Positions 7,509 through 17,500 of a DNA stretch of 41,210 nucleotides are shown in pieces. The notes beneath the pieces were generated by a model. It did not search any database and had not been told where the DNA came from. It saw nothing but the letters and a program-made list of their open reading frames with translations. This DNA comes from Methylococcaceae bacterium (GTDB lineage Bacteria; Pseudomonadota; Gammaproteobacteria; Methylococcales; Methylomonadaceae). The first letter of the stretch is position 1. Every line of letters begins with the position of its first letter. The translations under genes and the position numbers were made by a program. The stretch spans positions 1 to 41,210 of the forward strand of contig JABFRM010000036.1 in assembly GCA_013141155.1 (NCBI GenBank). The letters are read 5' to 3'.

Positions 7509-10211
7509 TTAAGGACACCATTCATCTATTAATATCGCGACTAAAGTGGTCCAAGTTTGATGTGAGGCGCCCAAACCTTGCCCCGTCTCCGCATGAAAAT
7601 ATTCATGGAATAATAGGTGTTCCTGCCAGTGCGGATTATTTTTAAAATGTGCTTCATCGCCGTAAATAGGTCGGCGTTGCTTGGCATCGGGCAAAAATAA
7701 GCTGATCATCCGCTGCGCAAGTTCGTTGGCTAAAGCACCTAAACTCATCATGATTGGCTTGGCGCTAGCGTCTAAGCACACCTCAATTTTAAAATCGGCG
7801 CCTAGCGCTATATCCAGTTTACGCAAAGTTTCGATCATTAAAAAGCCCGTTGGAAACCAGATCGGGCCGCGCCAATTGGAGTTGCCGCCTTTGAGCTTAG
7901 ATTCTGCTTCGGCGGGTTCATAACGTACCTCGCTGGCACCGTATTGAAAGGGGTGCTGCGCATGAAACTTAGACAAGCTGCGAATGCCAAATTGCGCTAA
8001 AAATTCATTTGGATCAAACACTATGGCCAGTATGCGCCGGATTTGATCCTGATTGGGAATGCTTAACACATAGATTTTTTGGTCATTTTGGCAGGTTGCA
8101 TGATAACTAAATTGCGCGAAATCATTGCGGTTTTTCAAAAACCACTGGAGATTACCCCTAAACACCGGAAACGGTTCAATCCACTCGGCTTCTAAACGTT
8201 CTACGGCAAATAACGGAATTAAACCGACCAGAGATCTGACCCGAAATTTATCAAAACTACCGTCAGCGTGGCGTAACACGTCATAAAAGAAACCATCCGT
8301 TTCATCCCAGAGCGGGTAATCGCAGCCGCCGCAGCGTTTCATCGCCGCCCCTATGTAAACATAATGCTCTAAAAACTTGGTCGCCAAGCCTTCGTAAGTT
8401 TTATTTTCAAGCGCCAGCTCCAAAGCGATGCGCATCATATTTAAACAGAACAACGCCATCCAGCCGGTGGCATCGGATTGCTCTAGCTTTTCACCGCTCG
8501 GTAAGCTGATGCTGCGGTCAACCACGGCAATATTATCCAAGCCTAAAAAACCGCCTTCAAAAACGTTGTTGCCGTCGCTGTCCACCTTATTAATCCACCA
8601 AGTAAAATTGATTAATAATTTATGAAAACAACGCTCTAAAAAGGCACGGTCAGTTTTATGATGGCGACGTTTTTCCATGTTGTAAACGCGCCACACTGCC
8701 CACGCGTGTACCGGCGGATTCAAATCCGAAAAATCCCATTCATAAGCGGGAATTTGGCCATTGGGGTGCTGAAATTGTTCAAACAACATCAACCATAATT
8801 GTTCTTTGGCAAAAGCAGGGTCAATTAAAGACATCGGAATGCAGGCAAACGCCAAATCCCAAGCTGCAAACCAGGGATATTCCCATTTATCCGGCATAAT
8901 CAAAACCCGCATGGAATTCAGATGCTGCCAGTGGCGATTACGGATATTAATTCGCGAAGCGGGCGGCGGGGCATTGGGGCGATCCCCCTTAAGCCACTGG
9001 CGGACATCGAAAATATAAATTTGTTTACTCCACAATAAATTTGCAAAGGCTTGTCGTTGTACGTTACAAAGCTCCAAACCGGCATTGGGCGGATGAATCG
9101 TGGCATAAAAAGCATCGGCTTCGGCTTTACGTTGACTAAAAATACGGGCAATGTCAGCAAAAGGTGCCGCAGTTACTTTCGAGGTTAAGCGCAATGTGAG
9201 TTGCACAGACTCGCCAGCCGGAATATTCAGCAGATAATGCAGACCTGCTTTAGTGCCTTTGTTGGCAGGATTGATGCACGCTTCGCCGTCAATCAAGTGC
9301 CGATGAAAAGCATCTTTGCTATAGCGCGGCGTATCGGTTGCTCCGTAAACGCGTTGTTGATTGGTTTCGTTATCAGTAAATAACGGGGTGCAGTCGCCGT
9401 GGGCATACAGGTAATAATTAGGCAACTGATAGGGAAACAGCAGTCCTGGCAGCGGGTCACTTTGGTTGCTATCGGCCAAGAGACAGGTTATGTGCGCTGC
9501 TTGCTCACCGACTAATTTAATGATCGGCGCAACGCCGCGCGGCTCGCTCCACGCCCAGGTATTGCGAAAACAGAGTTGTGGCAAAATATGCAACGGCGCA
9601 GCCTCCGGCCCGCGGTTAAATGCGGTAATACGGATACAGATATCATCGGGGGAGGCTTTGGCATAGTCCACTTCAACATCAAAATAACGGTTATCGTTAA
9701 AGATGCCGGTATCTAACAGTTCATATTCAGCGCCTTTACCCGCGCGGCGCTGATTTTCAGCAATCAGCTCCTGGTAAGGGAACTCACCTTGCGGATATTT
9801 GTACAAATAACGCATGTAGCTATGCGTCGGGGTATTGTCCAGATAAAAATAATAGTCTTTAACGTCCTCGCCATGATTACCTTCCCAAGCATCCAAACCG
9901 AAAGCGCGCTCCTTCAAGATCGGATCGCGACCATTCCAAAGCCCTAAGCCAAACACCAATAACTGATACCGGTCACAAATCCCTGCCAGACCGTCCTCAC
10001 CCCAACGGTAAGCTTTACTACGTGCCAGATCATGCGGCAAATACCGCCAAGCATCGCCATCAGCACTGTAATCCTCCCGTACCGTCCCCCAAGATCGCTC
10101 ACTGACATACGGCCCCCACTGCCACCAGGGCGGGGTGTCGCCGATATTCTCTTGCATTCTTTGCTGTTCTTTGGTGTTCATAGTCAGTGCATCCAGTTGG
10201 TTGATGGTCAA
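7509..10211 (-). CDS. GH63/MGH1-like glucosidase
   Basis: The protein is about 890-900 residues with the (alpha/alpha)6-barrel pattern of the bacterial GH63 / mannosylglycerate-hydrolase-like group, usually annotated simply as glucosidase. Characteristic segments are [14 protein letters not shown] (about 437-450), [10 protein letters not shown] (around 640) and [11 protein letters not shown] (about 773-783). It has no signal peptide, so it is probably cytoplasmic and acts on a glucoside or compatible solute; the substrate is unknown. The start shown is a TTG whose first bases overlap the stop of the SulP-carbonic anhydrase gene (TTGA overlap). An ATG at 10181 is an alternative; neither has a good ribosome site. 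It appears to be the last gene of the inorganic-carbon array, an unexpected partner for those functions. Confidence 0.8.
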   Translation of the reverse strand: MTINQLDALTMNTKEQQRMQENIGDTPPWWQWGPYVSERSWGTVREDYSADGDAWRYLPHDLARSKAYRWGEDGLAGICDRYQLLVFGLGLWNGRDPILKERAFGLDAWEGNHGEDVKDYYFYLDNTPTHSYMRYLYKYPQGEFPYQELIAENQRRAGKGAEYELLDTGIFNDNRYFDVEVDYAKASPDDICIRITAFNRGPEAAPLHILPQLCFRNTWAWSEPRGVAPIIKLVGEQAAHITCLLADSNQSDPLPGLLFPYQLPNYYLYAHGDCTPLFTDNETNQQRVYGATDTPRYSKDAFHRHLIDGEACINPANKGTKAGLHYLLNIPAGESVQLTLRLTSKVTAAPFADIARIFSQRKAEADAFYATIHPPNAGLELCNVQRQAFANLLWSKQIYIFDVRQWLKGDRPNAPPPASRINIRNRHWQHLNSMRVLIMPDKWEYPWFAAWDLAFACIPMSLIDPAFAKEQLWLMLFEQFQHPNGQIPAYEWDFSDLNPPVHAWAVWRVYNMEKRRHHKTDRAFLERCFHKLLINFTWWINKVDSDGNNVFEGGFLGLDNIAVVDRSISLPSGEKLEQSDATGWMALFCLNMMRIALELALENKTYEGLATKFLEHYVYIGAAMKRCGGCDYPLWDETDGFFYDVLRHADGSFDKFRVRSLVGLIPLFAVERLEAEWIEPFPVFRGNLQWFLKNRNDFAQFSYHATCQNDQKIYVLSIPNQDQIRRILAIVFDPNEFLAQFGIRSLSKFHAQHPFQYGASEVRYEPAEAESKLKGGNSNWRGPIWFPTGFLMIETLRKLDIALGADFKIEVCLDASAKPIMMSLGALANELAQRMISLFLPDAKQRRPIYGDEAHFKNNPHWQEHLLFHEYFHAETGQGLGASHQTWTTLVAILIDEWCP

Positions 10212-12448
10212 TCCTTGCTGGTTTTTTCTGGACTTGGTTCGTTGAAAAAGTTCACTTTACCTGTTTCGACATCATACATGCCACCTACAATAGCAATTTC
10301 GCCGGTGGCTGATAGTGAGGCTAATAATGGGCTTTGTTGTTTAATTTGCTGAACCGTTAGCTGTACGTTGCGATCAGCGACTTTTTGCACCAATTGATGA
10401 TTATCGCCATTGATAACAATGGCTTCTTCAGTGCAAATGGCATCTACTGCGGGTTTAATTTTAGCCAACAACCCCGTTAAATGATCCAACTCTACGCCAG
10501 CACATGCGCCTTTAATCGCGCCGCAATGCGAATGCCCTAAAACCACAATCAACTTTGATCCTGCAATTTTACACGCATATTCCATGCTGCCGAGAATATC
10601 GTCATTGATGATATTGCCAGCAATACGGGTACTGAAAACATCGCCTAAGCCCTGATCGAAAATCAACTCCACCGAAGTACGGGAATCCATACAGCTTAAA
10701 ATAATGGCAATTGGAAATTGTCCCTGTTGCGTATCATTGACTTGCTCCAGAAAATTTCGATTGGCTTCTAAGTTATTGACAAAGCGCGCGTTGCCTTCTT
10801 TCAATAATGCAAGTACGTCAGAGGGCGTTAAGGCTTGCTGACTATGGTAGGTTTGCGCGCGCGCATATTCAAGTGGCGGCAGCACACCAAATCCACGTAA
10901 GTTTTCAATGGTCAATTTGATTTTTTTTAGTGCGGCTTCCTGTTCAAAATTTTGAATAATTTCAAAAATATCGTAATCAATATATTTAGCCCGGCTGGCA
11001 TCTATCACGACTTCACTGCCATTAGGCAGGCGGTTAAGCGTTTGCAGGATATTGGCTTTATTCAAAAAAGAAACGTGATCAGAGAATTTTATAATGGTTT
11101 TATTGTTCAGATACGTCTCTTTAAAATAAAAAGCACTTTTATAGTTGCCGATTAATATTGAAACCAATGCGGTACCAAAACCAATGATGATCCCCGTCAG
11201 CATATCGGTAAAAATCAACCCCAGCACGGTTGCACAGAATGGGATGAAATTATTAATCCCTGCACGATACATGTTTATAAAGAGGCTGGGGCTGGCTAAT
11301 TTATAGCCCGCGACCATTAGAATACTGGCTAAGCTGGCTAAAGGAATTTTATTGAGTAAAGCGGGTATTAACAACACGGCTGAAAGAAATAACAAGCCAT
11401 GAATAAAGCTGGCTGCTTTGGTTTTAGCCCCAGAACGGATATTAATCGCGCTGCGAATAATGACTTGGGTTAATGGCAAACCGCCCAGTAATCCTGAGCA
11501 GATATTACCGATACCTTGAGCGATTAATTCCTGATTGGTGGGTGTTACTCGCTTGTAGGGATCCAGTTTATCAATCGCTTCAATAGATAAGAGCGTTTCA
11601 AGGCTGGCGACTAAGGCAAGCGTTAATGCTGTCAGGTAAATAGCGGGATTGTTAAGTTGCGTAAAATCAGCGAAATTGAATGCTTTAATAATATCGCTCG
11701 TATTTAAAAATACCGGTAAGTTCACCAAATGTTCATTGTGTAAGGCGAATGGCGGATAAAAAGTGTGTAGTAGCTGATTAGTGCCTATGCCAGCAATAAT
11801 CGCCAGTAACACGCCTTGAAATAATTGAAAAAATCGGTATTTTTTTATAAACGGCTGTTCCCCGATGATTAAAATAAGCAACGAGATAGATGAAATTAAT
11901 ACCGCGCCAGGCGTTATAAAAGTCAGCATATTCGCAAGTTCTGAAAATGAAGAATTATGATCCGCTTGTATAAACGATAAATCACCTTCATAGTCACGGT
12001 CATAACCCAGCGCATGGGGGATTTGTTTAAGCAGAATAATCAGTCCAATGCCGGACAACATGCCATTGGTTACCGATGAAGGAAAATAATAAGCAATAAT
12101 CCCTGCCTTTGCTAATCCTAAGCCAATCTGGATAAAACCCGCCATCACAACGGCCAGTAAAAAAGCATTAAACCCCAATTGCTGAATATCGGTATAGGCA
12201 ATAACCGCTAAACCCGCAGCAGCGCCACTTACGCCTAAGGCTGAACTCCCTAATGACGCAACAACCAAACCGCCAATAATGCCCGTAATAAGTCCTGAAA
12301 ACAACGGCACGCCAGAGGCTAATGCAATGCCCAATGATAAAGGAATAGACACCAAAAATACCGCGATGCCCGCAGGAACGTCATACTTTAAATGGCTTAA
12401 TGCGCTGAGATTAGCAGCGTTTAGCTTAGGCAAACGTTTGGTTATCAT
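10208..12448 (-). CDS. SulP anion transporter fused to beta-carbonic anhydrase
   Basis: This 746-residue fusion has three parts. Residues 15-435 form a SulP/SLC26 membrane domain ([45 protein letters not shown]). Residues 450-515 are a STAS-like domain ([14 protein letters not shown]). Residues 545-735 are a complete beta-carbonic anhydrase: C586, D588 and R590 in SCMDSR, and H639 and C642 in GHSHCGA. SulP-carbonic anhydrase fusions have been proposed as bicarbonate transporters, and coupling import to CO2/bicarbonate interconversion is the likely role. A ribosome site AAAGGA lies 9 bases before the ATG. The gene sits 59 bases downstream of ppc. The anhydrase part is strikingly similar to the separate anhydrase at 15335-15985. 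Sulfate transport cannot be excluded from sequence. Confidence 0.93.
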   Translation of the reverse strand: MITKRLPKLNAANLSALSHLKYDVPAGIAVFLVSIPLSLGIALASGVPLFSGLITGIIGGLVVASLGSSALGVSGAAAGLAVIAYTDIQQLGFNAFLLAVVMAGFIQIGLGLAKAGIIAYYFPSSVTNGMLSGIGLIILLKQIPHALGYDRDYEGDLSFIQADHNSSFSELANMLTFITPGAVLISSISLLILIIGEQPFIKKYRFFQLFQGVLLAIIAGIGTNQLLHTFYPPFALHNEHLVNLPVFLNTSDIIKAFNFADFTQLNNPAIYLTALTLALVASLETLLSIEAIDKLDPYKRVTPTNQELIAQGIGNICSGLLGGLPLTQVIIRSAINIRSGAKTKAASFIHGLLFLSAVLLIPALLNKIPLASLASILMVAGYKLASPSLFINMYRAGINNFIPFCATVLGLIFTDMLTGIIIGFGTALVSILIGNYKSAFYFKETYLNNKTIIKFSDHVSFLNKANILQTLNRLPNGSEVVIDASRAKYIDYDIFEIIQNFEQEAALKKIKLTIENLRGFGVLPPLEYARAQTYHSQQALTPSDVLALLKEGNARFVNNLEANRNFLEQVNDTQQGQFPIAIILSCMDSRTSVELIFDQGLGDVFSTRIAGNIINDDILGSMEYACKIAGSKLIVVLGHSHCGAIKGACAGVELDHLTGLLAKIKPAVDAICTEEAIVINGDNHQLVQKVADRNVQLTVQQIKQQSPLLASLSATGEIAIVGGMYDVETGKVNFFNEPSPEKTSKD

Positions 12449-12507
12449 GGGTAAAAATCCTTTACAAGGTCATTGCACTGGCTAAATAGGCTAAGCAGTG
12501 TGCCGTA

Positions 12508-15306
12508 TCATCCGGTATTGCGCATCCCCGCCGCGATGGCGTTAATGCTGCGTAACAAAGGTTTCAGCCACGGATTCTCATCGGCAGGGGTGTTTTCTAC
12601 TTGGCGTATTTTTTTGAGCAAAAACACTTGCAGATAATTCAGCGGTCCTAAAAAGGCATCGCGGCGTTGTAGTGAATGTGCCAGTACCGGATTTTCTGCC
12701 AGTAATTGCGGGATATTGGCAATGCTCAATATCCATTGCACACTACGCTGATGCTCACTGGCGATTAAGTCGTACACTTGCTCGCCTTCTTCCGGTTTAA
12801 GGCACAGCCCCGCATATTCTTTCGCAATGGTCATGTCGGATTTGCTTAACGCCATTTGCGCGTTGCTTAATAAGTTACGAAAAAAGGGCCACTCACGGTA
12901 CATCGTTTGCAAAGTGGCAAGGCGTTCGGGTTGATTTGCACACCACTGATCCAAACTGTAGCCAATGCCATACCACGCCGGAAACGTTTGCCGTGATTGC
13001 GCCCACGCAAATACCCAGCCGATGGCACGTACCGAATTTTTAGAGCGGTCTTGCGACTTACGATGCGAGGGGCGTGAGCCGATATTCAGTTGCCCAAATT
13101 CGCCAACAGGCGTGGCTTCGTAAAAATAATTCAAAAATCCGGGGGTGCGTTCAGTGAGTTCGCGGTAGCTGTGTTCGCCTAAGTGCGCTAATTCATCCAT
13201 CACCGCCAAATGCGCCGGTGTCTCTTTTTGGACGGGTCGCACCAAGCTGACACTGGCTTTCATCAAGCCGGTAATGCCCAACGTCAACTCATAGATAGCC
13301 GTTTCCATGTTGTTATAACGATAAAACAACACTTCGCCTTGCTCGGTGAATTTGATTTGTCCGCGCACTGTATCGGGCGGCTGTGCCAATATCGCCTCGT
13401 GCGTAGGACCGCCGCCACGACCGACTGTGCCGCCGCGCCCATGAAACAGCAGGCATTTAATATCCCGCGCCTCAGCAATGGCAATGATTTTGCGTTGCGC
13501 TTGAGCGAGTCCCCAAACGGAAGCCAACGTGCCGCCGTCTTTGCAAGAATCGGAATACCCCAACATCACTTCTTGACGATTACCCGATACGCGCAATAAT
13601 TCACGGTAAGTCGGGGTGTCAAACAGCCGTGTCAACACTTCATCAATGCGGTTTAAATCATCAATGGTTTCAAACAGTGGACTAACGCCGAGATGACAAT
13701 ACCAATGCCCACTTAAACGCCCCACCAAGCCACTTTGTGCCGCCAGTAGCATCACTTCCATGATATGACTGGCGGCATGGGTCATGGAAATGACATATTT
13801 ACCAAAGCAATTTTTGCCAATTTCACGGCGCATGGCCGCCATCACTTCAAAGCTTGCCAACATGTCAAGCGTGGCGGGTGACAGGCTTGCGTGTTCATAC
13901 GTCAAACCACCCGGGGTGGCTACCGCTTCACTGAGCAGGGCTAAACGCTGGTTTTCATCCAGCTTAAGGTAATCTAGCCCCAATGCCGCGTTTAAAATAT
14001 CCGCCACCGCCTCACTATGCCGCGTGGATTCTTGCCGGACATCGAGTTGCATCAAATGAAAACCAAACGTTTCCGCCAAGCGGATTAAATCGTGTAAATC
14101 CAAATCGGCAATGTTGGCATCATTATGGCCACGCAGCGCACGGTCCAATAAATATAAATCCGCCAAAAAAGCGGCAACATCCGCGTAAGCGCGTCCGTCC
14201 GGCAAAATGGCTTCACCGCGCAGGCGTTGCTGCACTTGCGTTAAACTGCGCGCCATGCGGTATTTCATAATCGCCAGTTTGTGCCGATACGGCTCTTGTA
14301 AAAAGGGATTTTCCAATTCCGTGATTAACGCGCCCAATTGCTGGCGATCCGCTGCCAAGCTGTCTACGAATTCAGTCGATAATTCGCAGAAACCATACGA
14401 ATGCGAATATTGATTAATCAACACATCCAGCCGCTGAATGTATTCTTGCAACACGGTTTGCGCTTGTAAACGTAGCGCGAGGGTAGTGATTACTGGGGTT
14501 ACGTTAGGATTACCATCACGATCACCGCCAATCCAGCTGCCATATTGCAAAAAATTCGGGACGCGAATGTTAGCGGCGGCGACCTCTCCATAAACATCGG
14601 CTAAAGAACGCTCAAAATTGCGGTAAACCTGCACGGTTGCTTGAAATAAAGACAGCGGAAAATAAAAAAGCCCCGCATCAATTTCATCCGCCACCGTCAG
14701 TTTGCGACCACGCACCTCATCGGTTTTCCACAGCAATTGAATTTGCGCGTGCAGGCGATTGAGTGCCTCTTGCCGCAAATAGCCTTTTAACTGCTCATCC
14801 GCTAAGGCTTCGTGCGATAAAAACACATGCCGTAGCGCATTTTTGACCGTGCGGCGTTTGGCTTCGGTGGGATGCGCGGTCATGACGGGCAGATACAGCA
14901 ATTCGTCTAACATGACTTGTAGCTTATCCGCCGTTACGCCAGACTCTTTCAGGTTAAGCAAGGTGTCATGAAAAGAATTTTGCCAATAATGTCCACCTTG
15001 CTCCGCAAGTTTTCGCCGTAAACCTAAATAATGCGATTCTTCTGCAATATTCAGCAGACTAAAGTAATGGTTAAACACCCGAACCACATCACTCATGTCG
15101 TCAAGTGTTAAATTTTCGATGCTGGCGCGTAAAGCATGCAATTCCTTAACATCCCCTTCTGCCAACCAGCGCGCAAAATGGCTTTGTAATTGCTCAACGG
15201 TGTTGGTAATTTCGGGGTGGATTTGGTTACTTAAAACCCGTGTCAACACGGCATTTAAAAGATCGCTGGCGTGGTTAAGTGCTTCATTATCAGCAGAAAT
15301 ATTCAT
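12508..15306 (-). CDS. ppc: Phosphoenolpyruvate carboxylase
   Basis: The 932-residue cytoplasmic enzyme forms oxaloacetate from PEP and bicarbonate and replenishes the TCA cycle. The catalytic histidine is H145 in VMTAHPTEAKRRT (most relatives have AHPTEITRRT). The second signature, FHGRGGTVGRGGGP, is near residues 613-627, and the C-terminus ends in the invariant MRNTG. Length is within the usual 880-970 range. It lies 28 bases downstream of the carbonic anhydrase gene and 59 bases upstream of the SulP-carbonic anhydrase fusion on the same strand, so it sits between two enzymes that supply its inorganic substrate. This context is the main argument for a dedicated bicarbonate-fixing operon. 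Confidence 0.97.
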   Translation of the reverse strand: MNISADNEALNHASDLLNAVLTRVLSNQIHPEITNTVEQLQSHFARWLAEGDVKELHALRASIENLTLDDMSDVVRVFNHYFSLLNIAEESHYLGLRRKLAEQGGHYWQNSFHDTLLNLKESGVTADKLQVMLDELLYLPVMTAHPTEAKRRTVKNALRHVFLSHEALADEQLKGYLRQEALNRLHAQIQLLWKTDEVRGRKLTVADEIDAGLFYFPLSLFQATVQVYRNFERSLADVYGEVAAANIRVPNFLQYGSWIGGDRDGNPNVTPVITTLALRLQAQTVLQEYIQRLDVLINQYSHSYGFCELSTEFVDSLAADRQQLGALITELENPFLQEPYRHKLAIMKYRMARSLTQVQQRLRGEAILPDGRAYADVAAFLADLYLLDRALRGHNDANIADLDLHDLIRLAETFGFHLMQLDVRQESTRHSEAVADILNAALGLDYLKLDENQRLALLSEAVATPGGLTYEHASLSPATLDMLASFEVMAAMRREIGKNCFGKYVISMTHAASHIMEVMLLAAQSGLVGRLSGHWYCHLGVSPLFETIDDLNRIDEVLTRLFDTPTYRELLRVSGNRQEVMLGYSDSCKDGGTLASVWGLAQAQRKIIAIAEARDIKCLLFHGRGGTVGRGGGPTHEAILAQPPDTVRGQIKFTEQGEVLFYRYNNMETAIYELTLGITGLMKASVSLVRPVQKETPAHLAVMDELAHLGEHSYRELTERTPGFLNYFYEATPVGEFGQLNIGSRPSHRKSQDRSKNSVRAIGWVFAWAQSRQTFPAWYGIGYSLDQWCANQPERLATLQTMYREWPFFRNLLSNAQMALSKSDMTIAKEYAGLCLKPEEGEQVYDLIASEHQRSVQWILSIANIPQLLAENPVLAHSLQRRDAFLGPLNYLQVFLLKKIRQVENTPADENPWLKPLLRSINAIAAGMRNTG

Positions 15307-15334
15307 TGTATTCGTTCTTATGGCTTAAATTGAG

Positions 15335-15985
15335 TTAAGGGTTATGCGGGATAATTAAAGTGTCTTCATAAAAACAGACCTGCCCCGTGGTTATATCGTG
15401 TACGCCGCCAACAATGCCAATTTCCCCAGCACTGAGCATGTCTTTTAAAATCGGGCTACGCTCCATAATCCCCTGCACCGTTCTTTTGACATTAATGCTG
15501 GCGACTTTTTCCACAAACACCTCATTACCGGAGTGGCGGTTGTCGGTCTCAGTTTTTTCGTTATACACCGCAGGCTGTATTTTACACAACAAAGCCGTGA
15601 GGTTACCCATCTCGATATGATCACACGCGCCTTTAATTGCACCGCATTTGGTGTGACCCAAGACCACAATCATTTTAGCCCCAGCGACTTTGCAGGCAAA
15701 TTCCATACTGCCCAAAATATCTTCGTTGATGATATTGCCCGCAATCCGCACGCTAAATACATCCCCTAAGCCTTGGTCAAAAATCAATTCCACCGAGGTG
15801 CGCGAATCTATACAGCTTAAAATCACCGCAAAAGGATGTTGACCATCTGAGGTTTCATTGGCTTGTTCTAATAAATTACGGTGCGCTTTGAGGTTGTTGA
15901 CAAAGCGTTTGTTGCCTTCTTTTAACAAATCTAAAGCCAAAATGGGTGTGATGGCGGCTTGTAATTCTTTGGTTAAGGTTTTCAT
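15335..15985 (-). CDS. Beta-class carbonic anhydrase
   Basis: The 216-residue zinc enzyme interconverts CO2 and bicarbonate. Zinc ligands and the Asp-Arg dyad are visible: C58, D60 and R62 in SCIDSR, and H111 and C114 in GHTKCGA. No signal peptide is seen, so it should be cytoplasmic. It lies between the small membrane protein gene (51-base gap) and ppc (28-base gap). From LLKEGN to GAIKGAC it matches the anhydrase half of the SulP fusion at about three residues in four by eye, and both include the same preceding segment TP-x(n)-LLKEGN-x-RFVNNL, so the two are recent paralogues. Confidence 0.95.
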   Translation of the reverse strand: MKTLTKELQAAITPILALDLLKEGNKRFVNNLKAHRNLLEQANETSDGQHPFAVILSCIDSRTSVELIFDQGLGDVFSVRIAGNIINEDILGSMEFACKVAGAKMIVVLGHTKCGAIKGACDHIEMGNLTALLCKIQPAVYNEKTETDNRHSGNEVFVEKVASINVKRTVQGIMERSPILKDMLSAGEIGIVGGVHDITTGQVCFYEDTLIIPHNP

Positions 15986-16036
15986 ATTTTTTTACTCGTT
16001 GAACGGTTAGGTTAATAATGCCTGGAAAACGTTTAG

Positions 16037-16519
16037 TTAGGTGAGCAGTAAAACAAACGCACTGATCAATCCAGTGAAGGGGATTACGGATAAGTAAATT
16101 CTTTTGGCGACTGACAAGCACTGCCAATACTGCCAATAATGAATAATTTGTATACTCATACGATAATATTGCTCAAATAGCTGATTCTTAAAGGACTGAG
16201 TCCAAGCTGGCAATTGCCGACACACCTTGTAAAAAACCCATAACAGTAAGCCGCTGCTCAAGTAAAAAAAGACCAGTTGGCTTTGGAACTTATCCAGCCC
16301 AAAAGCATGATCCAGCATTTCCTCAAGCAGTAATTCCAAGCCTTCGTACAAGGTATGTGCGAAAACCAGCAGCGTGTGCAATAACAGGTCTGAGATGGAG
16401 ATTAAACTGAACAGTAATAGCATCGCACCCAGTTTTTTGACAAAGATAAGCCGTGTTTGCGAAGATTCATACAGATGTCGGGCATGTTTTTTGGTTGAGT
16501 GTAGTAATAATTTTTTCAT
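16037..16519 (-). CDS. Unknown small membrane protein next to bestrophin
   Basis: I do not recognise this 160-residue protein. It has a basic N-terminus (MKKLLLHSTKKHARHLYES), a hydrophobic segment around residues 30-55, a second around 82-100 and a third at the C-terminus (about 142-160), with an acidic Glu-rich loop (EGLELLLEEMLDHAFG) between the first two. It starts 9 bases after the bestrophin gene ends, so translation is probably coupled, and it lies between bestrophin and carbonic anhydrase. An accessory subunit of the channel is a reasonable guess, from position only. Confidence 0.65.
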   Translation of the reverse strand: MKKLLLHSTKKHARHLYESSQTRLIFVKKLGAMLLLFSLISISDLLLHTLLVFAHTLYEGLELLLEEMLDHAFGLDKFQSQLVFFYLSSGLLLWVFYKVCRQLPAWTQSFKNQLFEQYYRMSIQIIHYWQYWQCLSVAKRIYLSVIPFTGLISAFVLLLT

Positions 16520-16528
16520 GATGCCAGC

Positions 16529-17449
16529 CTAACATTGTGATTGTTTTAGCAATGCCAGACACTGAAGTTTTATGGTGTCACAAATCGTGTGTAAAGGTAG
16601 ATGGCTTAAATTTTGGGTGGCAAATGGATTTTGTAGCTCGATACCAATTCTATCCAAAGATAACAAGGGATAAGCGACTAGAAAATAAATAAATATCACA
16701 CTAAATCCCAAGTTTTCTATTAATGAAAACGGCAGCAATAATAAAAAAATCAAAATAAAGCGCCTGGCTTTAATGGCATAAACCAAGGGCATAGGCGTTT
16801 TTAAGATTCTTTCACAAGCACCGAGGTGATCAATCAGTAAAATCAGCTGTCCTTCCAACTCTGAAAAAATGAAGCCATCAATCTGTTGGCTAAGCCTTGC
16901 CTGCTGTATTAATGCGGCTATTTTTCCGGCAACAAACAGCGGCATGTGGGTGGCAGACTTCAGCGACTCAAGCTCCTGCTCATTGAGTAAATCCGTTAAG
17001 TTGTCGAAGTTTTTACCATTGCGTAAAGATTCTTTAGTGGCAAAAGAAAATGCCACTGTCCATTTCACTATTTCTTTACGCCACACATTTGCTTGCGTGC
17101 TGCTGTCTAAAGCTTCGCTATAATTTAAGGCGGCAATAACAATATTCCTGCTTTGATTAACAATGCCACCCCATAACTTTCGCGCCTCCCACCAGCGTTC
17201 GTGACCAGCGTTAGTTCTAAAGACTAAGACCAGACCAAGTACTACGCCAGTATATTCAAATGGTGTCACGGCAAGATGCGGCAAAGGCCGCCAATATTGA
17301 TCCAATGCCACGATCAATAACGGGTAACAAGTTATGAGCAGCAGACTGGGCAGAATACGTGGCGTAACCGAACCTCGCCACATGAGAGCACCCCGTAAAA
17401 AACCAAGCGATTCATCTTTGTTGCTGTGTAAGTAGGTAGAGTCTTTCAT
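16529..17449 (-). CDS. Bestrophin family anion channel
   Basis: The 306-residue protein carries the bacterial bestrophin (UPF0187) signature around residues 77-101: FRTNAGHERWWEARKLWGG followed by SRN. Four main hydrophobic regions are present, two near residues 30-76 and two near 228-265, as in KpBest-type pentameric channels. Bacterial bestrophins have been studied as ion channels, and algal thylakoid bestrophins are linked to bicarbonate supply in carbon-concentrating mechanisms. Here the gene lies between a SulP transporter (51-base gap) and a carbonic anhydrase on one strand, so bicarbonate conductance is the attractive reading, but the ion is not determinable from sequence. Confidence 0.88.
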   Translation of the reverse strand: MKDSTYLHSNKDESLGFLRGALMWRGSVTPRILPSLLLITCYPLLIVALDQYWRPLPHLAVTPFEYTGVVLGLVLVFRTNAGHERWWEARKLWGGIVNQSRNIVIAALNYSEALDSSTQANVWRKEIVKWTVAFSFATKESLRNGKNFDNLTDLLNEQELESLKSATHMPLFVAGKIAALIQQARLSQQIDGFIFSELEGQLILLIDHLGACERILKTPMPLVYAIKARRFILIFLLLLPFSLIENLGFSVIFIYFLVAYPLLSLDRIGIELQNPFATQNLSHLPLHTICDTIKLQCLALLKQSQC

Positions 17450-17500
17450 GTTGCTAATCCTCAGGTTAAAAGAAAAGATTTTTGAATGACTATTGAAGGG

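Noticed and set aside
9201-9666. Several + strand frames inside the glucosidase gene
   Set aside because: They are in the antisense of a well-supported long gene and show no domain.
10208-12448. Reading the SulP-carbonic anhydrase gene as an assembly artefact
   Set aside because: A single uninterrupted frame with a STAS-like segment and a linker joins the two parts, and such fusions are known, so the fusion is accepted.
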